Origin: Blautia wexlerae
GTDB taxonomy: Bacteria > Bacillota > Clostridia > Lachnospirales > Lachnospiraceae
Direction of reading: 5' to 3'
NCBI RefSeq assembly: GCF_013300825.1
Contig: NZ_JAAIMY010000002.1
Coordinates: forward strand, 62,001 to 126,000
Length of the DNA stretch: 64,000 nt
Shown here: positions 34,924 through 43,159 of the stretch, one piece after another
Position numbering within the stretch: position 1 is the first letter of the stretch
Layout: every line of letters starts with the position of its first letter
The notes under the pieces: generated by a model
The model's input: the letters and a program-made list of their open reading frames with translations, nothing else
What the model was told of the DNA's origin: nothing
Database searches by the model: none
Translations under genes and position numbers: made by a program

Positions 34924-35532
34924 TCAAATAAATTTTAAAAGCTGATGCAGAGTGTGTGGCTCATTATTCTGAGAAGCGGTAATACGCGTATCAAATGGCT
35001 TGAAATGATTCTGCGTATAAAAGCTCAGAAGAAATTCATTATCTTCGCATTCAAGAAACTCCATAACGCCACCTACGGAATATTTGAGACTGGATATGGT
35101 TTCCAGTGCAAATCCCAGTAGAATATTTCCAGGAATTCGTTTTTCCTTTGGAAGAGAATAGTTCTTTCCCAACTGGGCGATCAGGTAAGCTGCGGTAGTA
35201 TAGGATTGTGTTTCTTCATCCAAAATACTGACACGGGACAGTTTTTTTGCCATTGTCTTGCTGATATTTGAAGCACGGACAGAGATTGGTTTTATTGTAA
35301 GTGAAAAATAACCAACCAGTGAAGCATCTTCAGCATCAAATACCAGATAAGTGATAGATTGATCTTTTTTGGTAAACTCAATCGCATTATGTAATAAAAA
35401 GTATTCCACATCGGGATTTTTGGGACAAGAAAAATCGGAGAGTAAGTCGTAAAGACTTTCCTCTCCGATATATGTCGGTTCGTCTTTATCCAAATATGCC
35501 CGAATATTAACGGTAAAATATTTATCAGACAT
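34924..35532 (-). CDS. GNAT acetyltransferase, probable toxin of a toxin-antitoxin pair
   Basis: 202 residues. LVFDAEDASLVGYFSLTIKPISV, then IPGNILLGFALETISSL and the C-terminal FLECEDNEFLLSFYTQNHFKPF follow the GNAT strand order (beta4, CoA-binding strand and helix, and the E-C-x-x-x-x-x-L-x-x-F-Y helix). Its start overlaps the stop of the small upstream gene by 8 bp. TacT/AtaT-type toxins of this fold acetylate aminoacyl-tRNA and stop translation. The CoA loop is not canonical, so the toxin role rests mainly on gene order. Confidence 0.65.
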   Translation of the reverse strand: MSDKYFTVNIRAYLDKDEPTYIGEESLYDLLSDFSCPKNPDVEYFLLHNAIEFTKKDQSITYLVFDAEDASLVGYFSLTIKPISVRASNISKTMAKKLSRVSILDEETQSYTTAAYLIAQLGKNYSLPKEKRIPGNILLGFALETISSLKYSVGGVMEFLECEDNEFLLSFYTQNHFKPFDTRITASQNNEPHTLHQLLKFI

Positions 35533-35710
35533 GTTTTTTCTTCCTTTTTGACATTAAAGCTAAGATTTCCTGTGGGTTCGTTAACTGACGTCCGGGAAGT
35601 GTCTGCTTTGGTGTGCGGTCACGGTCGGCTTCGTCAATTGCTGCGACAAAACGCTTTACGCTATTTGGATTGGATACGACAAAATTATGAGTAATACTTG
35701 AAGTAGCCAT
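35525..35710 (-). CDS. Small protein upstream of GNAT gene, probable antitoxin
   Basis: 61 residues from ATG 35710 after GGAGGTG. MATSSITHNFVVSNPNSVKRFVAAIDEADRD then a basic tail ending SKRKKKHV. The translated frame overlaps the GNAT gene by 8 bp, the classic coupling of type II antitoxin and toxin. No clear DNA-binding motif is visible. Confidence 0.6.
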   Translation of the reverse strand: MATSSITHNFVVSNPNSVKRFVAAIDEADRDRTPKQTLPGRQLTNPQEILALMSKRKKKHV

Positions 35711-36047
35711 ACTAACACCTCCTCTTTTTTGGCTTTTTTGTGTATTTATAGTATATGCAATGTGTGATAAAAACACAATATCAAAAACAGAAATTATTTC
35801 TAAATAATTTTCAAGCCGGACATTTATTAGACGCTTCCGGTAAGCGAACAATATTTTCGAGCCAATCATTTATAAGTCGCCAATGGTGGGCGGGCAATAT
35901 TTTGATAACAGAAATGCTCTGTATCTAACTTAATTATACGATTGGCGAAGAAATGCGTCAATACGGAAAATAAGTATTGAAAATAGTTGGAACAAGTACT
36001 AAAATAAGGTTGGGACAATAAAACAGAGTTATACTGCGAGGAAGATT
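35711..36047. other. Intergenic region between antitoxin and recombinase genes
   Basis: 337 bp without a gene. It should contain the antitoxin promoter (minus strand; TATAGTATA... around 35745) and the recombinase leader. GGTTGGGACAATA at 36008-36020 shares GTTGGGACAA with the recombinase 3' end (37675) and, inverted, with rlmD (TTGTCCCAAC). AAATAGTTGGAA at 35983-35994 recurs at 22211-22222. Confidence 0.4.
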
Positions 36048-37802
36048 ATGAAGAATAAAAAGATTAAATGCGATATATATACCAGAGTATCCACAACCAT
36101 GCAGGTAGATGGCTACAGTCTGGATGCTCAGAAAGAAAAACTCAAGAGATATGCGGAATTTCAGAATATGGAAATTGTAAATGAGTATTCAGACGAAGGT
36201 AAGTCTGGAAAGAGCGTAGAGGGCAGACCGGAATTTCAGAGAATGTTGGATAATATTGAGAATGGAACAGATGAGGTACAGTTTGTACTGGTGTTCAAGC
36301 TTTCCAGATTCGGTCGTAATGCGGCAGATGTATTAAACTCTTTGCAGAGGATGCAGGATTTTGGAGTGAATCTGATTTGTGTAGAAGATGGAATTGACAG
36401 CTCAAAAGATAGTGGAAAGCTGATGATTTCTGTTCTGTCTGCGGTGGCAGAGATTGAACGAGAGAATATCCTTGTTCAGACAATGGAAGGACGTAAGCAG
36501 AAAGCCAGGGAAGGAAAATGGAACGGTGGATTTGCTCCATATGGCTATGAATTGGTAAATGGAGAATTGCAGATTGCAGAGGACGAAGCAGAGATTATTC
36601 GTCTGATCTATGACAAATTTATTCATACCAATATGGGAATCTCTGCGATTGCCGCATGGCTGAACCAGCATGGATATAAAAAGAAAAAACGACAGAATAA
36701 TACACTGGACGCATTTGCCTCTTCGTTTATAAAAGGCGTTCTGGATAATCCGGTATACTGTGGAAAGTTGGCTTATGGACGAAGGAAGAACGAGAAAGTT
36801 TCAGGAACAAGAAATGAATATCGCATTGTAAAACAGGAAAATTATATGCTGCATGATGGTATCCACGAAGGAATTATTTCAGAAACAGATTGGGAGCTGG
36901 CACATCAAAAACGGGAAAAAACAGGTGTGAAATATGAAAAGACGCATAGTCTGGATCATGAGCATATCTTATCTGGAATATTGAGATGTCCGTTATGTGG
37001 AAGCGGTATGTATGGGAACGTGAACCGAAAGAAAAAGAAAGACGGAACCTTATATAAAGATTATTTCTATTATGCCTGTAAACATCGTCGTCTGGTAGAC
37101 GGTCATAAATGTGGATATCGTAAACAATGGAGTGAGGAGAAGATTAACAATGCAGTGGAAGAAGTTATTCGGAAGCTGGTGAAGAATCCTAAATTTGAAG
37201 AAGCAATTCTGAATAAAATTGGTTCAAGAATAGATACAGAAGAAATAGAAAAAGAGATTGACGGATTGGAAAAGCAGCACAGGCAGCTGACCGGAGCAAA
37301 AGCAAGACTTGGACAGCAGATGGACAGTCTGGATATTATGGATAAATTTTATGAGAAGAAATATCAGGATATGGAGACAAGGTTATACCGTCTGTACGAT
37401 GAGATCGAAGGCGTGGAGAACAGTATAGAGGAAGTTAAGAACCGCCTGCTGAATATCCAGCAACAGAAAATATCAGAAGAAAACGTCTATCAATTTCTTT
37501 TATATTTTGATAAACTATATGATAAGTTCACCGACCTGGAGAAGAAAGAATTTCTTAACAGTTTTGTAGAACAGGTGGACATTTATGAGCAGGAGCAGCC
37601 AGATGGCAGATTCCTGAAGCACATAAAGTTTCGTTTTCCGGTGTATTTTGGAGACAGGGAGACACAGGAACTTTGTTGGGACAACGAAAGTACCGTTGAG
37701 ACTGTGTGCCTTTTGGGCGAACGAAAACCAGATGCCAAGGTAAAAATAGGCATTGATATGGATGATTATTACCGTATCAGGGAGAATGCTGAAAGCAAAT
37801 AA
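36048..37802 (+). CDS. Large serine recombinase (integrase of the mobile element)
   Basis: 584 residues. Resolvase domain (about 6-150) with nucleophile S15 in IYTRVSTTMQ and FKLSRFGRNAADVLNSL; recombinase domain (about 170-280; GFAPYGYELVNGEL); zinc ribbon CPLCGSGMYGNV ... YYACKHRR ... CGYRK; coiled coil about 390-480. This is the TnpX/TndX type that integrates and excises elements without accessory transposase. The last 35 residues (VETVCLLGERKPDAKVKIGIDMDDYYR) match the C-terminal part of RlmD, hinting at where it recombines. A strong terminator follows. Confidence 0.93.
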   Translation: MKNKKIKCDIYTRVSTTMQVDGYSLDAQKEKLKRYAEFQNMEIVNEYSDEGKSGKSVEGRPEFQRMLDNIENGTDEVQFVLVFKLSRFGRNAADVLNSLQRMQDFGVNLICVEDGIDSSKDSGKLMISVLSAVAEIERENILVQTMEGRKQKAREGKWNGGFAPYGYELVNGELQIAEDEAEIIRLIYDKFIHTNMGISAIAAWLNQHGYKKKKRQNNTLDAFASSFIKGVLDNPVYCGKLAYGRRKNEKVSGTRNEYRIVKQENYMLHDGIHEGIISETDWELAHQKREKTGVKYEKTHSLDHEHILSGILRCPLCGSGMYGNVNRKKKKDGTLYKDYFYYACKHRRLVDGHKCGYRKQWSEEKINNAVEEVIRKLVKNPKFEEAILNKIGSRIDTEEIEKEIDGLEKQHRQLTGAKARLGQQMDSLDIMDKFYEKKYQDMETRLYRLYDEIEGVENSIEEVKNRLLNIQQQKISEENVYQFLLYFDKLYDKFTDLEKKEFLNSFVEQVDIYEQEQPDGRFLKHIKFRFPVYFGDRETQELCWDNESTVETVCLLGERKPDAKVKIGIDMDDYYRIRENAESK

Positions 37803-37846
37803 ACCTTTACAAAACTGAATAATACACTGAAACAAAGCAAGACAGA

Positions 37847-37892
37847 AGCTGTTGATGCGTTAGAAGATAACGTGTCAGCGGCTTTTTCTTTT
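37847..37892 (+). terminator. Terminator of the serine recombinase gene
   Basis: AGCTGTTGATGCGTTA (37847-37862) pairs over its whole 16 bp, allowing four G-U pairs, with 37868-37883; T-rich run TTTTCTTTT follows. The right end of the mobile element is expected near here. Confidence 0.8.
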
Positions 37893-37934
37893 TATCTGAA
37901 AATCTATTAGTCAAATCTGAAAGGAGTCAATTCT

Positions 37935-38336
37935 ATGGCAAAGAAAAATGTAAGAAATATGAAGGTTTGTGGACAGAGCGGTTATAAATATGAGACGGTT
38001 CCGGCAATTACATTAAAAGGGAAATGGCTGGAAGAACTGGGATTTCATCTTGGGGATTATGTACAGGTGAAATGTGAAAATGGTCAGCTGATTATCACGC
38101 CGGATGTGAATAAAGCACAGGAGCAGGAAGCAAAGACTGCATTTATGGATGAAGAGATTAAGAAACTGAAAATCAGATACCAGAATGAAAAAGAAGAAAT
38201 TACTGCAAAATATGTGGCAGAGCAGAGTGCTGGCTGTTATGGAACTCTTCCTGATACAAGCAGGTCTTCACCCACTGCTTATTGCTTTTCGCAACCTCCA
38301 CAGGGGAGTTACTTGATTCGGTTAAAATATATGTAA
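37935..38336 (+). CDS. SymE-family (type I toxin-like) protein with aberrant tail
   Basis: 133 residues, GAAAGGAG ribosome site. NMKVCGQSGYKYETVPAITLKGKWLEELGFHLGDYVQVKCENGQLIITP is the SymE/AbrB-like fold of the SOS-linked toxin family. A charged helix (DEEIKKLKIRYQNEKEEITAKYVAEQ) is usual in Clostridial members, which normally end soon after it. Here 30 more residues follow, the last dozen encoded by a 39-bp repeat that also occurs, intergenically, at 44859. The true C-terminus has probably been lost and replaced by readthrough. Confidence 0.7.
   Translation: MAKKNVRNMKVCGQSGYKYETVPAITLKGKWLEELGFHLGDYVQVKCENGQLIITPDVNKAQEQEAKTAFMDEEIKKLKIRYQNEKEEITAKYVAEQSAGCYGTLPDTSRSSPTAYCFSQPPQGSYLIRLKYM
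38288..38326 (+). repeat. 39-bp repeat copy A containing 17-bp palindromic site
   Basis: 36 of 39 bases match 44859-44897. The end is the 17-bp site TTACTTGATTCGGTTAA (38309-38325). It sits inside the end of the symE-like frame and just before the riboswitch promoter. Confidence 0.75.
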
Positions 38337-38355
38337 ATTTTTCACCAAAATATTA

Positions 38356-38384
38356 TTGACGTAAGAAAAACCACATGGTATTTT
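38356..38384 (+). promoter_or_regulatory. Promoter of the first riboswitch/kinase unit
   Basis: TTGACG (38356-38361) and TATTTT (38379-38384), 17-bp spacer; transcription would start about 20 nt before the aptamer. Confidence 0.6.
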
Positions 38385-38411
38385 ATTTTTGGAAAAAATG
38401 AAAATTATTTT

Positions 38412-38493
38412 AAAGGCAAACCTGTTGAAAGGCAGGGACGCAAAGCCAGAAGGGACTAAAGTCAGAAAGTTTGACCATGTCAGCCGGTTGCCA
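38412..38493 (+). ncRNA. c-di-GMP-I (GEMM-I) riboswitch aptamer 1
   Basis: The closing stem GGCAA/TTGCC (38415-38419 with 38488-38492), the GGGACGCAAAGCC motif (38434-38446), the CTAAAGTCAG turn and the CCATGTCAGCCGG docking segment are the conserved GEMM-I elements. It binds the second messenger cyclic di-GMP. A terminator lies about 105 nt further on and the hybrid kinase gene follows, so kinase transcription is expected to respond to c-di-GMP. Confidence 0.93.
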
Positions 38494-38598
38494 CTGTTTC
38501 CATATCATCATAATATATGGAAAAGATGTTTGAACAGAAGAGATTCCGATACCTTTTATACTATATAATAGATGTGTGATTTTAAAGAAATATAGTAG

Positions 38599-38631
38599 GG
38601 ACACTGGCAGATTTTGGCAGGTGTCCTTTTT
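38599..38631 (+). terminator. Terminator between riboswitch 1 and the kinase gene
   Basis: GGACAC ... GTGTCC stem with T5 (38627-38631). It is placed for control by the upstream aptamer. The segment 38632-38721 then leads to the kinase start. Confidence 0.75.
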
Positions 38632-38721
38632 GTATGCAAAAATGGGTAACAAAACTAGCAGGGACAAGTTTTCTGTATACAGATAAAAGAAGGCATAAGA
38701 CGGAGAGAGGATTTTTATAAA

Positions 38722-41700
38722 ATGAAAAATTATGAAGACAAAATATATTCTTTAGGTGAGACTGTAACGGGGCAGACACAGACCATGTCACAGGCCGTAC
38801 AGAAAACACTGGAAAATAATGGCGGGGTAGGTGTAATGACAGGATCTTATGACCAAAACCTGTCTATTTTGTCTGTGAATAATCTGCTGTTGCATAGTAC
38901 AGGATATACATTCGATACTTTTATGGAACAGACAAAAGGCTCATTGAGAAACTTCTTTTATGACGAGGAAGATATACTGGAGCGAGACCGTTTTTTGCAA
39001 CTTCACGGAACAGGGGAAGCACAGATCCTTGCAGCAGACGGTACAGTGAAAAATGTACGGCTTTGTAAAGAGGATGCGACAGATGAGGCGGGCAGACAGA
39101 TCTGGGTTATGTCCGTACAGGTCAACTGGGATCATGTAAATTTGACACTGCTCAATGAGGCTATCTATTCCGGCTTCTGGTATTTTGACTGTGACGAAAA
39201 CAGTGAGATTGTGAATGCAAACTGGAGTCATGAATTCCGAAAAATGCTTGGCTATCATGACACTCTGGACTTTCCGAATAAACTGGAATCTTGGTCAGAT
39301 CTTCTGCATCCACAGGATAAAGAAAGAGTAATGGTGCAGCTTCAGGCGGCAATTAAGGATAAGACGAACCAGATAAAATACCAGGTAGAGTATCGTATGA
39401 GAATGAAGGATAATCAATACCAGTGGTTTCGGGCATCGGCAGAAGTAATACGCCGTCTGGATGGTTCTGCCAGCAGGATTGCCGGGATTTTTATTAACAT
39501 TGATGCGGAGAAAAAAGAAATCATGCAGGCACAAAAATCTGCTGCTTTCCACCGGGCTTTTACGAAAGCAGATCTGTGCGAGTATTATGTGAATCTGGAA
39601 GCGAATACTTTTGATACCTTTAAGGTTGAACCGTCCCTGATGACCGTCTTTGAACAGAGTCATACGTGGGATGAATTGATCCGGCATTTTGTGGATTCCT
39701 ATGTTGTGGAAACAGATAAGAAGTTGGTATCCGCTTTTTATAACCGTGATTATATTGCAGAAAGGCTGAAGGGTCTGGAAACAGAATTGGCTTTAGAGTG
39801 CCGTATCACTCTGGATGGAGAAGAGCGATGGGTCCGCAATGTGGTCATACGTGGAGAGATAGAGGATTCAGAATATGCCATGATTTTCTTGCGTGATATC
39901 ACAGAGGCAAAGGTAGAGAGCGCACGGCATCTGCAGATGGCAGCAGATAATGCTTCCATGGAGCAGCTGATTCAGAGTATTGTGCGTCTGGTTGACCGCT
40001 TTGTTGTCTGTAATCTGGAAAATGACAGATATGAGTTCTACAACCTGAATGGACAGATGATATATAAACCTCTGGGATTTTATCATGATTTTCAGATGCA
40101 GGTTCTTGAAAAATATAAGACACTGGAACCATTGGAAGCTATAGATATCCTGATAGCCCCGGATAATATTCGGAAAAAACTGAAAAGTGAAAATGATATT
40201 TATAAGTTTGAATATTGCAGCCTGGATGAAAAGACTTATAAAATCGCTTCTTATATTCCCTTGGAATGGAAGAATGGAAAGCTGGAAAAGGTATTGCTGG
40301 CATCCATGGATGTGACACAGGAGAAGAAAGCAGAGATTGAATCCCGTCAGGCACTGAAAGAGGCTTACCGGTCCGCAGAAAATGCAAATCGTGCGAAAAC
40401 AGAATTTCTTTCCAATATGTCCCATGATATCCGGACACCGATGAATGCCATTGTGGGTCTGACTGCAATCGCAGGAGCAAATATTGAGAGTCAGGATAGA
40501 GTTATTGAATGTCTCAGTAAGATTACAGAATCAAGCCGTCATCTGCTGGGGCTGATCAATGAAGTGCTGGATATGGCACGTATTGAAAGCGGAAAAATGA
40601 CGCTGGCACAGGAAGATTTCAACCTGTCAGAGCTGGTGGATAATCTTATTACGCTTACGAAACCGGCACTGGATGAACATAAACACAATTTTGATATACA
40701 CATCAATCACATTGAACACGAGGATGTCTGTGGTGACAGCTTGAGAATCCAGCAGGTGTTTGTGAATCTGATGAGCAATGCAATTAAGTATACACCGGAT
40801 GGCGGGAATATTATTTTTTCCATAGAGGAAAAGTCAAATGGATTTTCGGAACTTGGATGCTATGAATTTTCGATTGAGGATAATGGGATCGGTATGTCAC
40901 CGGAATTTCAGAAAATCATGTTTGATCCTTTCAGCCGCGCAGATGACCACCGGACAACCAAGGTTCAGGGAACTGGTCTGGGAATGGCAATCAGCAGAAA
41001 TATTGTGAATCTGATGAATGGCACTATTAAAGTGGACAGTACCTTACACAAGGGAACTAAAATTACAGTAACAATTTATCTGGAGCTTCAGGAAAAAGAA
41101 AAAGAACAGGACAGAGATCTGATGAATCTGCCGGTTCTGGTTGTGGACGATGATAGGACATGCTGTGAAAGTACAGTTGCCACACTGAAGGAAATCGGTA
41201 TTGCAGGCGAATGGGTTCTCTCCGGCAGAGAAGCCGTTGAGCGCTGTTATGCACGTCATGAGCTAAAAAATGATTACTTTGCTGTTATTTTAGACTGGAA
41301 GATGCCGGATATGGATGGCATAGAAACAGCCAGACAGATCCGGAAGCGAATAGGTAAAGAAATCACCATCATTGTACTGACATCTTATGAATTTAGCGAG
41401 ATCGAAGAAGAAGCAAAGGCGGCGGGCATAGATGCTTTTATTGCAAAACCGCTGTTTCGTTCTCGGCTGACGGCTACACTGCGGCAGTTTACTTCAGGAA
41501 GAAAAGAAAAAACAGCAAGAAATTATCTGGAGGAGCTGTCTGAAGCAGATTACACGGGAAAAAGGATTCTTCTGGTTGAGGATAATGAATTGAACAGAGA
41601 AATTGCTGTTGAAATTCTGCAGATGACAGGGGCAGAAGTGGAAACGGCAGAAAATGGAAAAATTGCTGTTGAAAAAGTAGAAGCTTCTCCGAAAGACTTG

Positions 41701-41928
41701 TATGATCTTGTTTTTATGGATATCCAAATGCCTGTCATGAATGGTTATGAGGCAACCGCAGCAATCAGGAGCCTTCCGGGTGAACAGGGAAAACTGCCGA
41801 TTGTTGCCATGACTGCCAATGCTTTTGCAGAAGATGTACAACTGGCCAAAAATACAGGCATGAATGGACATATCGCAAAACCGCTGGATATGAATAAGCT
41901 GAATGATGTTCTGGAAAGCTGGCTGTAA
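38722..41928 (+). CDS. Soluble PAS-hybrid histidine kinase with two receiver domains
   Basis: 1068 residues, GAGAGAGGA upstream. No membrane helix. Two or more PAS-like sensor regions (one at about 140-265 with FWYFDCDENSEIVNANWSHEFRKMLGY; another about 420-540), then HisKA with FLSNMSHDIRTPMNAIV (His about 568), ATPase domain (MSNAIKYTPDGG, IEDNGIGMS, VQGTGLGMAIS), and two receivers: LPVLVVDDDRT with phospho-acceptor in VILDWKMPDMDG, and RILLVEDNELN with VFMDIQMPVMNGYEA. No output domain. It is the only gene behind c-di-GMP riboswitch 1 and is a paralogue of the kinases at 45.7 and 49.8 kb. Confidence 0.93.
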   Translation: MKNYEDKIYSLGETVTGQTQTMSQAVQKTLENNGGVGVMTGSYDQNLSILSVNNLLLHSTGYTFDTFMEQTKGSLRNFFYDEEDILERDRFLQLHGTGEAQILAADGTVKNVRLCKEDATDEAGRQIWVMSVQVNWDHVNLTLLNEAIYSGFWYFDCDENSEIVNANWSHEFRKMLGYHDTLDFPNKLESWSDLLHPQDKERVMVQLQAAIKDKTNQIKYQVEYRMRMKDNQYQWFRASAEVIRRLDGSASRIAGIFINIDAEKKEIMQAQKSAAFHRAFTKADLCEYYVNLEANTFDTFKVEPSLMTVFEQSHTWDELIRHFVDSYVVETDKKLVSAFYNRDYIAERLKGLETELALECRITLDGEERWVRNVVIRGEIEDSEYAMIFLRDITEAKVESARHLQMAADNASMEQLIQSIVRLVDRFVVCNLENDRYEFYNLNGQMIYKPLGFYHDFQMQVLEKYKTLEPLEAIDILIAPDNIRKKLKSENDIYKFEYCSLDEKTYKIASYIPLEWKNGKLEKVLLASMDVTQEKKAEIESRQALKEAYRSAENANRAKTEFLSNMSHDIRTPMNAIVGLTAIAGANIESQDRVIECLSKITESSRHLLGLINEVLDMARIESGKMTLAQEDFNLSELVDNLITLTKPALDEHKHNFDIHINHIEHEDVCGDSLRIQQVFVNLMSNAIKYTPDGGNIIFSIEEKSNGFSELGCYEFSIEDNGIGMSPEFQKIMFDPFSRADDHRTTKVQGTGLGMAISRNIVNLMNGTIKVDSTLHKGTKITVTIYLELQEKEKEQDRDLMNLPVLVVDDDRTCCESTVATLKEIGIAGEWVLSGREAVERCYARHELKNDYFAVILDWKMPDMDGIETARQIRKRIGKEITIIVLTSYEFSEIEEEAKAAGIDAFIAKPLFRSRLTATLRQFTSGRKEKTARNYLEELSEADYTGKRILLVEDNELNREIAVEILQMTGAEVETAENGKIAVEKVEASPKDLYDLVFMDIQMPVMNGYEATAAIRSLPGEQGKLPIVAMTANAFAEDVQLAKNTGMNGHIAKPLDMNKLNDVLESWL

Positions 41929-42020
41929 CTGATTTTCATGTGATCACAAAGTATATTACTAGGAACAGAGTGAACAGTAACTGAAAAAATGGTGAGAAGG
42001 TTTTAAATTATAGTAACAGC

Positions 42021-42140
42021 TTGACAAATACAGAAGATATATGGTATAAGCCTAATAGATGAAATGATTCATCTATTCAGACTGTAGACAAACTTGGTGC
42101 TGGGCATAATCCCCAACACCAAGTTTGTCTACAGTCTGAA
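42021..42140 (+). ncRNA. Promoter-driven long hairpin, possible small RNA or MITE-like remnant
   Basis: TTGACA (42021-42026) and TATAAG (42045-42050) form a promoter with 18-bp spacing. Immediately after it are hairpin AATAGATGAA/TTCATCTATT (42054-42077) and a 29-bp stem with one mismatch whose arms are 42077-42105 and 42112-42140 (TTCAGACTGTAGACAAACTT at the outer end). No long T run follows. No protein is encoded. The region 41929-42020 before it has only a half copy of the GTGAACAGTAAC repeat. Confidence 0.55.
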
Positions 42141-42491
42141 GCCATTTTTGATGGCTTGAAAAATTGTTTTGATAAGTCAAAATTCAGGCACTTTTTATCG
42201 AAAATAAACGTGTTCCGTTTTTTTTATTTTGAATCTTATTATGTAGTTTGTTTATGTTGCTTGCCGTGGCAAGCAACGTACTCTTTGCAAGAACATTTGC
42301 ATTTCCTTTGCTTAAATATCTGCGGAACTGCATATCCTGTTTTAAATCTCCAAAGGAGTTTTGAAAAGCTGCGAGGCGTTTCAGGAAGAGCAAACTGTTG
42401 AAGTCAAAAAGTGGCTGGGAGCGTTATATTTAATTCACTTTGGCAGGGTGACATGACTGTATGGATCAAGGTTGGTTGCAGCTTCTGACTT
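42141..42491. other. Intergenic region with no recognised gene
   Basis: Starts with a short GCCATTTTTGATGGC dyad next to the long hairpin. Short frames on both strands (up to 81 codons) have no ribosome site or recognisable sequence. I see nothing else. Confidence 0.4.
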
Positions 42492-42950
42492 TTATAGCCG
42501 TAATCCTTTAATATCTTTAATGCGTGATAAGATCATATTGCAACTGCAGCTGATAATGCCAGGCAGTGTATCAATGACATTGTGCAGGAAGTATTCCATT
42601 TCATCACCTGATGAAGCAACGGCATGTACATGAAGCCTGTCTCTTCCTGTGACACGGTAAATCTGTGTGACTGTATCATTTTTGTACAATATATCTGTTA
42701 CCTGCGACAGATGCTCCGGTTTTGTTTCAATTTCAAAATAGCATGATACAGCACCACTGATTTTCTGAGGATTAATGATTGTTGTATATTCTTCAATTAC
42801 GCCTTTTTTCTCCAAAGCCTGAATACGGGCTTTTACTGCCACTCTGGAAATACCGGTTTCTTCACCGATATCAGAGTAAGAGATACGTGCATTTTCTATA
42901 AGCAGCCGGATAATCTTCTGATCCAGCTCATCTAAACCGTCCAGGTACAT
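42492..42950 (-). CDS. Lrp/AsnC-family transcriptional regulator
   Basis: 152 residues. N-terminal helix-turn-helix (LDELDQKIIRLLIENARISYSDIGEETGISRVAVKARIQALEKKGVI) and the C-terminal RAM/ACT-like ligand domain (CYFEIETKPEHLSQVTDILYK ... VHAVASSGDEMEYFL). These proteins sense amino acids as octamers. It is divergent from the MATE exporter gene, with about 210 bp between them, and may control it. Confidence 0.92.
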   Translation of the reverse strand: MYLDGLDELDQKIIRLLIENARISYSDIGEETGISRVAVKARIQALEKKGVIEEYTTIINPQKISGAVSCYFEIETKPEHLSQVTDILYKNDTVTQIYRVTGRDRLHVHAVASSGDEMEYFLHNVIDTLPGIISCSCNMILSRIKDIKGLRL

Positions 42951-43159
42951 AAGTTCCCTCCTGTAAAATAATATCTATCTGATGGCAGGTTTTCTTAAAT
43001 ATCAAATATCATATCATTTATATTACTAAAAGTAAACAGCAGCTTGACTTATTTGCTGTAACTACATATAATTGTTGCGTAACGAAATCTAAAACTTACA
43101 TTTTGAAAATACAATCGTGATTTCGGATAAAAAGCAGGAATTGATGGAGGAAAATGAGA

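Noticed and set aside
35842-35856. CGAACAATATTTTCG as a second LexA box
   Set aside because: The half sites are spaced by one extra base compared with the LexA box, so it does not fit.
42156-42401. 81-codon open frame before the Lrp gene
   Set aside because: No ribosome site, low-complexity translation and no family resemblance.
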